Shown: one piece after another, positions 34,835 to 42,810 of the stretch
Layout of the letters: every line of letters starts with the position of its first letter
How positions within the stretch are numbered: position 1 is the first letter of the stretch
From: DATKZM01 sp035527975
Lineage (GTDB): Bacteria; Pseudomonadota; Alphaproteobacteria; JAPULJ01
Direction of reading: 5' to 3'
Assembly (NCBI GenBank): GCA_035527975.1
Contig: DATKZM010000042.1
Span: 41,295-105,294 of the forward strand
DNA: 64,000 nt
The notes under the pieces: generated by a model
Database searches by the model: none
What the model saw: only the letters and a program-made list of their open reading frames with translations
Told to the model about the DNA's origin: nothing
Program-made: the position numbers and the translations under genes

Positions 34835-34869
34835 CAAGGCTTGGTTGTCGAGCGTTTAGGTGGCGGAGC

Positions 34870-36294
34870 ATGACGAGCACGATCCATCCGGTCATCCTGT
34901 GCGGCGGCTCGGGCACCCGGCTGTGGCCGCTTTCGCGCGCGCTCCATCCCAAGCAGTTGCTGGCGCTGACGGGGACACGCAGCCTGCTGCAGGAAACGCT
35001 CGCGCGGGTCGCCGACCCCGCCCACTTCACGCCGCCGCATCTGTTGTGCAATGAGCGCCATCGATTTCAGATCGCCGAACAGCTCCGCGAAGCCGGCGTC
35101 GAGGCCGCGGCGATCGTGCTGGAGCCGGCGCCGCGCAACACAGCGCCGGCCGTCGCCGCGGGCGCGCTTATCCTGGCGGCGGTCGAACCGGATGCCCTGA
35201 TGCTGGTGCTGCCGTCCGATCATGTCATCGGCGACGCCCAAGCCTTCCAAAGCGCGGTCGTGTCCGCCGCCGACGCCGCAGAAGCCGGCGCGCTCGTCAC
35301 CTTCGGGATCGCGCCCGACGGGCCGCAGACCGGGTATGGCTATATCGAACGCGGCGCCGCGCTGGACGGCGTCGACGGCGCCTATTCGGTGGCACGTTTC
35401 GTGGAGAAACCCAACGCGAAGACGGCCGCCGCAATGATCGCCCAAGGCGGGTACTTCTGGAACAGCGGCATGTTTCTGTTCCGCGCCCGCCGCTATCTCG
35501 ACGAGCTGGCTGCCCATGCGCCGGCCATGCTCGCCGCCGTCGAGGCGGCCGTCGCCAAGGGCCGCCAGGAGCAAGACTTCTATCGCCTCGATGCGGCCGC
35601 CTATGAAGCCTCGCCCAGCGATTCGATCGACTATGCGGTGATGGAAAAGACGGCGGATACAGCGGTCGTGCCCGCCGATCTCGGCTGGAGCGATGTCGGC
35701 GCCTGGTCGACCTTGTGGGAGATCGGCGACAAGGACAAAGCCTCCAACGTGATCGTGGGCGACGTGATCGCGGTGGAGGCCAAGCGCTCCTACCTGCGCA
35801 GCGACGGCCCGCTGGTGGCGGCCATCGGCGTCGAGGACATTGTCATCGTGGCGGCGGGCGATGCGGTGCTGGTCGCCCCGCGCGACCGGGTCCAGGACGT
35901 CAAGCTGGTGACCGACAGACTGGCCGCAGCCGGGCGCAGCGAGCATGAAAGCCATCCGGCCGTGGAGCGGCCCTGGGGCAGCTACCAGACCGTCGACGCG
36001 GGCGAGGGCTTTCAGGTCAAGCGCATCATCGTCAGGCCGGGCGCCCGGCTCTCGCTGCAAAAGCACGCCCAGCGCGCCGAGCATTGGGTCGTGGTACGCG
36101 GGCAGGCACGGGTGACGCGCGACGACGAGGTGTTCGACCTTACCGTCGACCAATCGGCGTATATTCCCCTCGGCGCGGTTCACCGCCTTGAGAATATCGG
36201 CCCGGAGCCGCTCCACCTGATCGAGGTCCAGTCGGGCGGCTATCTGGGCGAAGACGACATCGTGCGGCTCGACGACGAATACGGCCGCGCCTGA
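34870..36294 (+). CDS. manC: Mannose-1-phosphate guanylyltransferase / mannose-6-phosphate isomerase
   Basis: This 474-residue bifunctional enzyme has the nucleotidyltransferase signature LCGGSGTRLWPLSRALHPKQ and then VLEPAPRNTAPAVA, VLPSDHVI and RFVEKPN. A C-terminal cupin phosphomannose isomerase domain (RPWGSYQTVDAG, SLQKHAQRAEHWVVVRG, VDQSAYIPLGAVHRLEN) starts near residue 360. It makes GDP-mannose for polysaccharide or glycan synthesis. It stands alone, with no other sugar gene adjacent. GGCGGAG precedes the ATG. Confidence 0.95.
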   Translation: MTSTIHPVILCGGSGTRLWPLSRALHPKQLLALTGTRSLLQETLARVADPAHFTPPHLLCNERHRFQIAEQLREAGVEAAAIVLEPAPRNTAPAVAAGALILAAVEPDALMLVLPSDHVIGDAQAFQSAVVSAADAAEAGALVTFGIAPDGPQTGYGYIERGAALDGVDGAYSVARFVEKPNAKTAAAMIAQGGYFWNSGMFLFRARRYLDELAAHAPAMLAAVEAAVAKGRQEQDFYRLDAAAYEASPSDSIDYAVMEKTADTAVVPADLGWSDVGAWSTLWEIGDKDKASNVIVGDVIAVEAKRSYLRSDGPLVAAIGVEDIVIVAAGDAVLVAPRDRVQDVKLVTDRLAAAGRSEHESHPAVERPWGSYQTVDAGEGFQVKRIIVRPGARLSLQKHAQRAEHWVVVRGQARVTRDDEVFDLTVDQSAYIPLGAVHRLENIGPEPLHLIEVQSGGYLGEDDIVRLDDEYGRA

Positions 36295-36353
36295 ACGCGG
36301 ATCGCGGTAGTGCCGGCGGCGGGGAAAAAGCGGTGGAAAATGACCCGCGCCGC

Positions 36354-36430
36354 AGTGGATAAAGCGGTGGCATTCAGAAAAATATATTCCTGACGGCAAC
36401 AACTTACGCTGTGGATAACCGTTATCCACC
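36354..36430. promoter_or_regulatory. Cluster of DnaA-box-like 9-mers
   Basis: TGTGGATAA (36410-36418, identical to the DnaA-box consensus on the other strand) faces TTATCCACC (36422-36430) three bases away, and AGTGGATAA lies at 36354-36362. A short AT-rich stretch (36376-36389) lies between. This could be a DnaA-binding regulatory site. No replication gene is nearby, so an origin is not claimed. Confidence 0.5.
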
Positions 36431-36520
36431 AAACCGGGGACAAGTTGTGCGGACCGCGCGACGCTCACATCCGGCCAAAACCACTATGGCGGCAGGCGCC
36501 AATTCAAGGAGATCCCGCAA

Positions 36521-37456
36521 ATGTCAATCCGCCGTCCTCACACGATCGCTTGTCTCGGGATTTGTATCGCCATCACGATCGCAACCGCGATCGACGCGCC
36601 GCGGGCAGGCGCGGCCGAGAAACCGCCCGTGCAGGATCCCCTTGTCGCCATCAACAAAGCCTTCCGCACGATCTACGCGGCGCGCCGGGCGGAGATCCTG
36701 AAACGCGCCGAGCCGATCATCGTCGTCAAGTTCGATGCCGCCGTGCTCTTCCATCGCGGCGCGCGGCGCGAGGTGAACTTCACGCCCAAGCTCTATCACG
36801 AGGTCAAATCCGTCTCGCACACGGTGCTCGCCGCGGTGGCGGCGCTGACGGGCAAGACCGGCCAGCCACTCGCTCCCGCGACGCGGCAGCGCCTTGCCGA
36901 GCTGCGCGGCTTGATCGGGCCGGCGCAAGCGAGCCTTGGCGGGCGCGGCTGGCCGGCCGGCGTGACCGCGACGCACCGCGCCATGCTTGGCGCCACGCGG
37001 GAATTTGTCGAGCGGGCACTGAAAGCCGGGCGCGTCAGCGGCCCGGCCCTCACCGGATTTGCCCGCACCATGCAGCCTTACCTGCTGGAAGGCGGGCGCA
37101 TCGCCGCCGAGGCCCAGCTCAACGGCCTGCACGCGCTGATGACGCGCTGGCGGCGGGACCTGGGGCCGGACTGGGCCCGCCTCTGGGTCGTCAACCTGGC
37201 GCCGCGCCAGGCGCGCCCCGGTAATCTCCAGCATACATACCTGCGCCGCCTCCTTGGTGCGAAGGCGGACGGCCAGCGGCTGATCACCGGCGAGAATATC
37301 TTCGACGAGAAAGGCGCGCTGCGCCTGCTCGGCACCATCATCCTCGACCGCGCGGCCTCTAAGTCTTTCTTCGGCGATCCGGCGCGGCTCGAGCGCGACT
37401 TTCTGTCGGATGCCGCCGCCGCTTATGTGCCGCGTCTGCTCGGCGGCACGCGCTAG
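36521..37456 (+). CDS. Secreted protein of unknown function
   Basis: The 311-residue protein has a signal peptide (hydrophobic TIACLGICIAITIATAI, cleavage near GAAEKP). The mature part is mostly helical, rich in Ala, Arg and Leu, without Cys or recognisable catalytic motifs. The central segment VNFTPKLYHEVKSVSHTVLA may be a conserved feature. CAAGGAGATCCCGCAA before the ATG gives a good start. I do not recognise a family. It lies downstream of manC after the DnaA-box cluster and is convergent with the next gene. Confidence 0.75.
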   Translation: MSIRRPHTIACLGICIAITIATAIDAPRAGAAEKPPVQDPLVAINKAFRTIYAARRAEILKRAEPIIVVKFDAAVLFHRGARREVNFTPKLYHEVKSVSHTVLAAVAALTGKTGQPLAPATRQRLAELRGLIGPAQASLGGRGWPAGVTATHRAMLGATREFVERALKAGRVSGPALTGFARTMQPYLLEGGRIAAEAQLNGLHALMTRWRRDLGPDWARLWVVNLAPRQARPGNLQHTYLRRLLGAKADGQRLITGENIFDEKGALRLLGTIILDRAASKSFFGDPARLERDFLSDAAAAYVPRLLGGTR

Positions 37457-37519
37457 AGTACGACCGGGTCACAGTGATCTGGTGTGACGCTGCGATCTGA
37501 GACGATCTTGATCTGACGC

Positions 37520-37999
37520 TTACGGCCGGGCGATCTTCACCAGCTTGCCGCCGCGCCAGAGATAGTATTCGGTCTTGGCCCAGTCGGGCCGCTTCTGGCC
37601 GCGGGCCTCCCAGGCGTCGCGGATGTCCTCCTCGGCATTGACGATCAGGAGACGGCTGCGAAGCCGGTAGCGCGCGCCGTGCGAGGCGCTTGGCCCGAAG
37701 GTGACGCGTCCGGTCCGCGCGTCGATCAGCGCGAGCTGCTGGCACGAGGTGCCGCAGCCCCACTGGGCGACGGCGTACCGGCCGGCGAATTTCGGGCCCC
37801 GGAGCGCCGCTGCACGCAGGAGCGTTCTGAAGTTTCGCGCGTTCTTGTGGCTCTTCAGGTTCACGGGCGCGGGTTTGCCCGTATAGACCTGCTTGACCGG
37901 GTATTTAGCCAACAGAGCCGCGTTCGACTGCGCCCCGGCGGGTCCGGCGGCGAGCCCCAGGGCAAGGGCGGCGGCGATGACGGCGGATCTGGTGTGCAT
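37520..37999 (-). CDS. Small secreted conserved protein
   Basis: This 159-residue protein has a classic signal peptide (VIAAALALGLAAGPAGAQS, cleaved after GAQ). The mature part contains PVNLKSHKNARNFRTLL, GPKFAGRYAVAQWGCGTSC and LIDARTGRV, a pattern I know from uncharacterised periplasmic proteins of proteobacteria. The two Cys in GCGTSC may form a disulfide. Its function is unknown. It converges with the preceding unknown secreted protein. Confidence 0.82.
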   Translation of the reverse strand: MHTRSAVIAAALALGLAAGPAGAQSNAALLAKYPVKQVYTGKPAPVNLKSHKNARNFRTLLRAAALRGPKFAGRYAVAQWGCGTSCQQLALIDARTGRVTFGPSASHGARYRLRSRLLIVNAEEDIRDAWEARGQKRPDWAKTEYYLWRGGKLVKIARP

Positions 38000-38063
38000 G
38001 GGTCACTCCTTGGCGGGCCTGATTCCGGGTCGAACGGCTTGGGCGTCGGGCCTTGACGAAGGT

Positions 38064-38420
38064 CTAGCGGTTGCTGGCTGCGGTGAGCGCGGCGCGCGCA
38101 GCATCGTCAAAGCCCACAAACACCGCATCGCCACGCTCGAAGACCGGGCGCTTGATGAGGGCGGGATGTGCGACCAGCAGCACCACAATCTCCTCATCGC
38201 CGCTGCCGATGCGCTCGGCCTCGCCCAACCCGCGCCAGGTCGTGCCGCGCCGGTTCACCAAGCGCTCGGCGCCGGCTGCCTTCAGCCATCGGCGCGCTTG
38301 ATCGGCCGCAAGCCCATCGGCACGCAGGTCGTGAAAACGGTGAGCGATCCCCTTGCCCGTCAGCCAGGCTCGCGCCTTGCGGCAGGTATCGCAGGATTTG
38401 AGGCCGTTAACCACGATCAT
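38064..38420 (-). CDS. Spx/ArsC-family (arsenate reductase-like) protein
   Basis: The 118-residue thioredoxin-fold protein has the motif NGLKSCDTCRKARAWL (a CxxC pair at about residues 10-13), FHDLRADGL, and the C-terminal LIKRPVF typical of the ArsC/Spx/YffB family. YffB-like members are thiol reductases of unknown substrate; no ars genes are adjacent. The start MIVVNGLKSC at 38420 is preferred to a longer Arg-rich open frame. Confidence 0.88.
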   Translation of the reverse strand: MIVVNGLKSCDTCRKARAWLTGKGIAHRFHDLRADGLAADQARRWLKAAGAERLVNRRGTTWRGLGEAERIGSGDEEIVVLLVAHPALIKRPVFERGDAVFVGFDDAARAALTAASNR

Positions 38421-38681
38421 CAAAGGTATCCCTTGGCTCCGTTTCCGCCGACCATACCGTCCCGCGACGCCGCCCGCCAACGGTCGTCTCAACGGTCGCC
38501 TGCGGCCAATCACGCGGCTTGCACCAATCGTAAGTAAATATTCACCATTAATTGTTTTTAAGAAACAATAAAATTTGAGTAACTATTTTTATTACATTCA
38601 TTTTCGATCAACGAATATTGTGTATCTCAGATGCAGATACATAAAAATTCCAGCGACAAGATTTCGTCTAGGAGTGTCTTG

Positions 38682-38765
38682 ATGATAGGGTTGATCGACG
38701 GAACAGGGACGGCGCATTACGGCTGCGGCAAAGCAACCGGGTGCATGGCGTGGGTGAGGCCATGA
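38682..38765 (+). CDS. 27-residue leader ORF coupled to the mlaC-like gene
   Basis: The ATG at 38682 is preceded by TAGGAGTGTCTTG, a good ribosome-binding site. The frame encodes MIGLIDGTGTAHYGCGKATG plus seven residues and ends at a TGA that overlaps the ATG of the next gene (ATGA, 38762-38765). The downstream gene has only a modest site of its own. The leader may set its translation by coupling. It is preceded by an AT-rich stretch (38524-38665) likely to hold the promoter. Confidence 0.5.
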   Translation: MIGLIDGTGTAHYGCGKATGCMAWVRP

Positions 38766-39478
38766 AAGGCCGCCACGCTGCCGGTCTCTGTGTCGTCTGC
38801 GCAGGAGCGCTGGTCGCGGCGTTTTCGCTGCAGGCCAGCGACAGCCCGCTCGTCGCCATTGGCTTCGAGGCCCAGGCCACGCGCTTCGTCAAGGGCACGG
38901 TTCGCACCGCCAGCCAGCTCGCGGCGAAAACAACCGGCAAGCCGGACAAACGCGCCTCGGCGCGCCGCCGCGAACGCGTCAGCGCTCTGGTCGCACGGCG
39001 GGTTGAGACGCACTCGCTCTCGCGCTTCGTGCTGGGCCCTTACATGCGGCAAGCCAGCGAAGCCGAACGCGTGCGCTTTGAAAAGGCGCTGCCCCACTAC
39101 CTAGCCCGACTGCTGGCCGGCGAGCTTGGCGCCTTCGCCGATCGCACGCTCACCATCAATGAGGTCGTCGCGCCCGGCGGGGCCCAGGGCGATGTGCTGG
39201 TGTTGAGCCGGATCGCAGGCAAGACCGGCTTGCCGCTGCGGGTCGACTGGCGCGTGCGGCCGACCAAGGCCGGGCCCAAGCTGGTCGACGTCATCGTCGA
39301 GGGGTTGAGCGTCGCCGTGCTTCAGCGGGAAGCGTTCATCGGTGAGCTGCGCCGCAACGGCGGCAAGCTGGACAAGCTGATTGCCCGTCTCGAAGGCCGG
39401 CCGGCGGGGACACCCGCCGCCAAGGCATTCGGCGCCAAATCCGACCAGGCGTTGGCCGGCGTTGCCACAGCGAACTAG
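38762..39478 (+). CDS. MlaC/Ttg2D-like secreted protein
   Basis: This protein of about 238 residues has a signal-like N-terminus (AAGLCVVCAGALVAAFSL). The mature protein matches the MlaC pattern: VLGPYMRQASEAERVRFEKALPHYLARLL, then LTINEVV, VDWRVRPTKAGPKLVDVIVEGLSV and FIGELRRNGGKLDKLIARL. MlaC carries phospholipids across the periplasm, but no mlaABDEF genes are here. The start at 38762 overlaps a leader ORF; a GTG at 38741 would add seven residues. Confidence 0.8.
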   Translation: MKGRHAAGLCVVCAGALVAAFSLQASDSPLVAIGFEAQATRFVKGTVRTASQLAAKTTGKPDKRASARRRERVSALVARRVETHSLSRFVLGPYMRQASEAERVRFEKALPHYLARLLAGELGAFADRTLTINEVVAPGGAQGDVLVLSRIAGKTGLPLRVDWRVRPTKAGPKLVDVIVEGLSVAVLQREAFIGELRRNGGKLDKLIARLEGRPAGTPAAKAFGAKSDQALAGVATAN

Positions 39479-39511
39479 CGTCCTGCCCCGGAAATTCGTC
39501 CCGCGAATTTT
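39475..39511 (+). repeat. 37-bp dispersed repeat, copy 2
   Basis: It matches 34704-34740 at 32 of 37 positions. It begins inside the stop codon of the mlaC-like gene (CTAG) and keeps the AAATTCG/CGAATTT hairpin. Confidence 0.8.
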
Positions 39512-39641
39512 CTTGGGCACGGCCGGCTCGATTGGCCCGTATTAACCATTTGTTAACCAAAAGATTAACAAATTCGTAGCTGGGAACTTACGGAACTAGT
39601 GCCAGAAACGAATGGGCCAAGAACACAATGGGGTCTGAACA

Positions 39642-40598
39642 ATGCCAACACGCACAATGCGTACAGTTACTGCGTCTTTAGTCGCGCTTTTGATCGTCTC
39701 GGGGCTGCTCGTCTCGGGGCCGGCCGCAGCCAGCTACGAAGCGGGCAAAAAGTACCTTGATCGCGCCGACTATCGCGGCGCGGCGATTTCTTTCTCAGCG
39801 GCGGCCGCACGCGGCGATGCTCGCGCTCAATATGAGCTTGCGCGGCTTTTCGATGCCGGCAAGGGCGTGCGCAAGGACCGCGCCCGCGCGCTGTTGTTAT
39901 ACCGCCGCGCCACGGTGGGACTGATCCCGGCGGCCGGAAACGGCCACGCCGATGCGCAGTTCATTCTTTCGGACCTCTACCGCAAGGGTCTCGGCGTGAA
40001 GCGCGATCGGGTGCAGGCGCTGCGGATGCTGCGGGCGGCAGCGGATTATGGCCACCCCCATGCGCTCTATCAGCTCGCGATCTATAACGAGTGGGGCGTC
40101 GACATGCCTCGCGCAGAAACCGCCGCACGCACGCTTTACCGGAAAGCCGCCGACAAGGGTTCGGTCAAGGCGCGCATCATGCTGGCGGCCCGGCATATGA
40201 CCGGCACCGGCGAGCGGCGCGACGAGAGCCAGGCGATCGAGTATCTCGAATGGGCGGCCCGCGACGGCTCGCCCGACGACCAGTGGGCGATTGCCGGCTG
40301 GTATTCGAAGAAAATCTTCGGCGCACTTGGCCAACGCGCAGCACTGCGCCTGACCCGCAAGGCCGCCCAGCGCGGCCATGTCACGGCGCAAGCGCAGCTG
40401 GCTAAACTTTACCGGGTTGGCGCTGCGGGCGTGGAGCGCAACGCCGTGCAGGCCTATGTCTGGGGCCGCCTGGCCGAACGCCGCCGCAATGCGGGGCAAC
40501 CGTATGCCCTTGCCTCGGTCCGACGAGGCCCGAGCCTGTCGCCCGACCAACGCGCCAGCGCCGAAGCCTGGCTGCGCCAATGGCAGCCTAAACCCTGA
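39642..40598 (+). CDS. Secreted Sel1-repeat protein
   Basis: The 318-residue protein has a signal peptide (SLVALLIVSGLLVSGPAAA) followed by Sel1-like (TPR-related) repeats such as ARGDARAQYELARLFDAGKG, GHADAQFILSDLYRKGLGV, GHPHALYQLAIYNEWGV and KGSVKARIMLAARHMTGTG. These solenoids mediate protein-protein contacts, often in envelope or secretion-linked signalling. The C-terminus departs from the repeat pattern. A strong terminator follows 25 bases later. Confidence 0.9.
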   Translation: MPTRTMRTVTASLVALLIVSGLLVSGPAAASYEAGKKYLDRADYRGAAISFSAAAARGDARAQYELARLFDAGKGVRKDRARALLLYRRATVGLIPAAGNGHADAQFILSDLYRKGLGVKRDRVQALRMLRAAADYGHPHALYQLAIYNEWGVDMPRAETAARTLYRKAADKGSVKARIMLAARHMTGTGERRDESQAIEYLEWAARDGSPDDQWAIAGWYSKKIFGALGQRAALRLTRKAAQRGHVTAQAQLAKLYRVGAAGVERNAVQAYVWGRLAERRRNAGQPYALASVRRGPSLSPDQRASAEAWLRQWQPKP

Positions 40599-40623
40599 CC
40601 GAGCTTGAATAGCCGCTCATATC

Positions 40624-40662
40624 AAAGGCCCGGACGCTGAAATGCATCCGGGCCTTTTCTTT
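40624..40662 (+). terminator. Rho-independent terminator after the Sel1-repeat gene
   Basis: AAAGGCCCGGA (40624-40634) pairs perfectly with TCCGGGCCTTT (40647-40657), followed by a T-rich tail (TTTTCTTT region). It ends the Sel1-repeat transcript. Confidence 0.88.
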
Positions 40663-40820
40663 GAACCGAGATCGACGCGAGGAGCGAGCCTGTCCGCGGA
40701 CTTCGCACCGCCCTGCCCTGGGTTATGCGGCGAGGTCCGCGGCGACTTGGCCGGTGCGCCTCTGCGGCCGGCGCGCTATAGTCGGCCCAGACGTTTCCCC
40801 AGACCCAAGGTATCGCTCAA

Positions 40821-42215
40821 ATGAACGAACAGCCGATCAGGCCCAACTCGATTGAGGCCCGCGACATCGCGACCATCCTGCATCCCTACACCAATCTTAA
40901 GGTCCATGAGAGCGAGGGCCCCCTGGTGGTGACGCGCGGCGAGGGCGTGCGGGTCTGGGACCACGAGGACAAGGAATATATCGAGGGTATGGCGGGCTTG
41001 TGGTGCACCGCGCTCGGCTTCGGCGAGGAGCGGCTGGTCGAGGCCGCCGCGGCCGAAATGCGCAAGCTGCCCTTCTATCACCACTTCACCCACAAATCGC
41101 ACGATGTCGGCATCGACCTCGCCGAGCGCCTGCTCGGCATGGCGCCGGTGCCGATGTCGAAGGTGTTCTTCGCCAATTCGGGATCGGAGGCGAACGACAC
41201 CGCGGTCAAGCTGGTCTGGTATCTGAGCAACGCCGAGGGCCGCCCAGAGCGCAAGAAGATCATCAGCCGGATCAAGGCCTATCACGGCGTCACCGTGGCC
41301 TCGGCCAGCCTCACCGGGCTGCCCAAAAACCACGAGGATTTCGACCTGCCGATCGCCGGCATCCTCCATACCGACTGCCCGCATTATTACCGCTTCGCCG
41401 AAGCCGGCGAGAGCGAGGAGGACTTCGCGACCCGCTGCGCCGAAAACCTACGCACGATGATCGAGGATGAGGGCCCGGAGACGGTCGCCGCCTTCATCGC
41501 CGAGCCGGTCATGGGCGCGGGCGGCGTGATGGTGCCGCCGAAGAGCTACTTCCAGAAGATCCAGGCGGTGCTGAAGGAGTACGAGATCCTCTTCATCGTC
41601 GACGAGGTCATCACCGGCTTCGGGCGCACCGGCAATATGTGGGGCAGCCAGACCTTCGATCTCAAGCCCGACATCATCACCATCGCCAAGGCGCTGACTT
41701 CCGCCTATCTGCCGATGTCGGCGGTGATGATCTGCGATCCGGTCTACCGCACGCTGGTGAAGGAGAGCGAAAAGGTCGGCGTATTCGCGCACGGCTTTAC
41801 CTATTCGGGGCATCCGGTGCCGTCGGCGGTCGCGCTGGAGACGCTGAAAATCTACGAAGAGCGCGACATTGTCGCCCAGGTGCGCGGCGTGATGGGCCGC
41901 TTCCAGGAGCGGTTGAAAGGCTTTGCCGAGCAGGACCTCGTCGGCGAGGCGCGCGGCACCGGGCTTATCGGCGCGATCGAGCTGGTGCAGGACAAGAAGA
42001 CCAAGGCGAGCTTCTCGCCGCCGGGCAAGGTCGGCGCCCAATGCGCGAAATTCGCCCAGAGCCACGGGCTCATCACCCGCGCGATCGGCGATGCGCTCGC
42101 CTTCTCGCCGCCGCTGGTCATCACCGTCAACGAGATCGACGAGATGTTCGACCGCTTCGCGCTGGCGCTCAAGGACACGGCCGACTGGGTCGCCCGCGAG
42201 GGGCTTACTGGTTGA
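40821..42215 (+). CDS. Class III aminotransferase
   Basis: This 464-residue PLP enzyme has FFANSGSEANDTAVKL, KAYHGVTVASASLTG, EPVMGAGG, the DEVITGFGRTGNMWG pocket and the catalytic Lys in TIAKALTSAYLP. The sequence is of the omega-aminotransferase/aspartate aminotransferase (class III) group using pyruvate or similar acceptors. The amino donor cannot be told. It is preceded by the terminator of the Sel1 gene, and its stop codon lies within a 14-bp tandem repeat. Confidence 0.93.
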   Translation: MNEQPIRPNSIEARDIATILHPYTNLKVHESEGPLVVTRGEGVRVWDHEDKEYIEGMAGLWCTALGFGEERLVEAAAAEMRKLPFYHHFTHKSHDVGIDLAERLLGMAPVPMSKVFFANSGSEANDTAVKLVWYLSNAEGRPERKKIISRIKAYHGVTVASASLTGLPKNHEDFDLPIAGILHTDCPHYYRFAEAGESEEDFATRCAENLRTMIEDEGPETVAAFIAEPVMGAGGVMVPPKSYFQKIQAVLKEYEILFIVDEVITGFGRTGNMWGSQTFDLKPDIITIAKALTSAYLPMSAVMICDPVYRTLVKESEKVGVFAHGFTYSGHPVPSAVALETLKIYEERDIVAQVRGVMGRFQERLKGFAEQDLVGEARGTGLIGAIELVQDKKTKASFSPPGKVGAQCAKFAQSHGLITRAIGDALAFSPPLVITVNEIDEMFDRFALALKDTADWVAREGLTG

Positions 42216-42248
42216 TGGGGCTGGTTGATGTGGGCTGGTTGATGTGGG
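42208..42248 (+). repeat. Three tandem copies of a 14-bp unit
   Basis: CTGGTTGATGTGGG is repeated at 42208-42220 (one base shorter), 42221-42234 and 42235-42248. The first copy contains the aminotransferase stop codon and the last the presumed start of the next gene. Confidence 0.85.
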
Positions 42249-42753
42249 CCGGGTGACGAGCGGCAGGCTGGCGGCGGCGGTCATTGTCGGCGTGACAACG
42301 AGCGCCGGGAGTGTGTTTGCCGCCGCCGGATCAATCTGCGTTACCGGCTTGCCGGCTGTGCTTCCCGTGGCGCCGATTGCCCAGCGTTCAAACAGCGCGC
42401 TCTGCCGGGGGCTTGCGGCGCGCTTGCGCAATCTTGCGATCCTGGAAAGCAATGCGCGCGATACCGCGGCGCGCGACCGCGGCGGCTATCAACGTGACCA
42501 GGCCGAGTTGCGCTTACGCCGCAACATGGTGAGCCAGGCGGGCTGCGATCTGCCGATGAGCCCGAGCGACCCACGCGCGCGGCGCTGTTTCGATCTCAAG
42601 AGCCGGCTGCGCATGGCCGAACAGCGAGCCCGCAGCCGGCCTGTCGCCAGCGCCACCCCGTCGGCCAAGCTCGCGCGCATCCGCCGCGAGCGCCAGGAGG
42701 TCCGCGCCCGCTATCGGCTGTCCGGCTGTCCGCAAGGCCGTGTCGGGAACTGA
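42244..42753 (+). CDS. Small secreted protein of unknown function
   Basis: The product has about 169 residues if the GTG at 42244 is used (a GTG at 42253 is also possible). A signal peptide (LAAAVIVGVTTSAGSVFAAAG) is followed by an Arg-rich, helical mature part with five or six Cys (SICVTG, ALCRGL, AGCDLP, RRCFDL, SGCPQ), suggesting disulfides. No family is recognised. The start codon lies in a tandem repeat, which may affect its expression. Confidence 0.7.
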   Translation: MGRVTSGRLAAAVIVGVTTSAGSVFAAAGSICVTGLPAVLPVAPIAQRSNSALCRGLAARLRNLAILESNARDTAARDRGGYQRDQAELRLRRNMVSQAGCDLPMSPSDPRARRCFDLKSRLRMAEQRARSRPVASATPSAKLARIRRERQEVRARYRLSGCPQGRVGN

Positions 42754-42810
42754 CCGGGGCTGGTGTAAACTGGCCGGCGTGGGTCCATGAGCGAGCGTAG
42801 GTGCCGGCGC

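Larger units (their letters stand above)
34422..34869. other. Intergenic region with two palindromic repeats
   Basis: No gene is visible in this divergent gap between the MFS and manC genes. It holds the 37-bp repeat (34704-34740) and a 64-bp palindrome (34771-34834). The manC ribosome-binding site lies at its right end. No clear promoter was recognised. Confidence 0.6.

Noticed and set aside
36295..36520. Chromosomal replication origin at the DnaA-box cluster
   Set aside because: Only three boxes, and no dnaA, parAB, gid, hemE or similar marker genes nearby; treated as a regulatory-type cluster only.
37465..37493. GTCACA...TGTGAC inverted repeat as another CRP-like site
   Set aside because: The half-sites point the wrong way round and the spacing is wrong for the nGTGAY-N4-RTCACn pattern.
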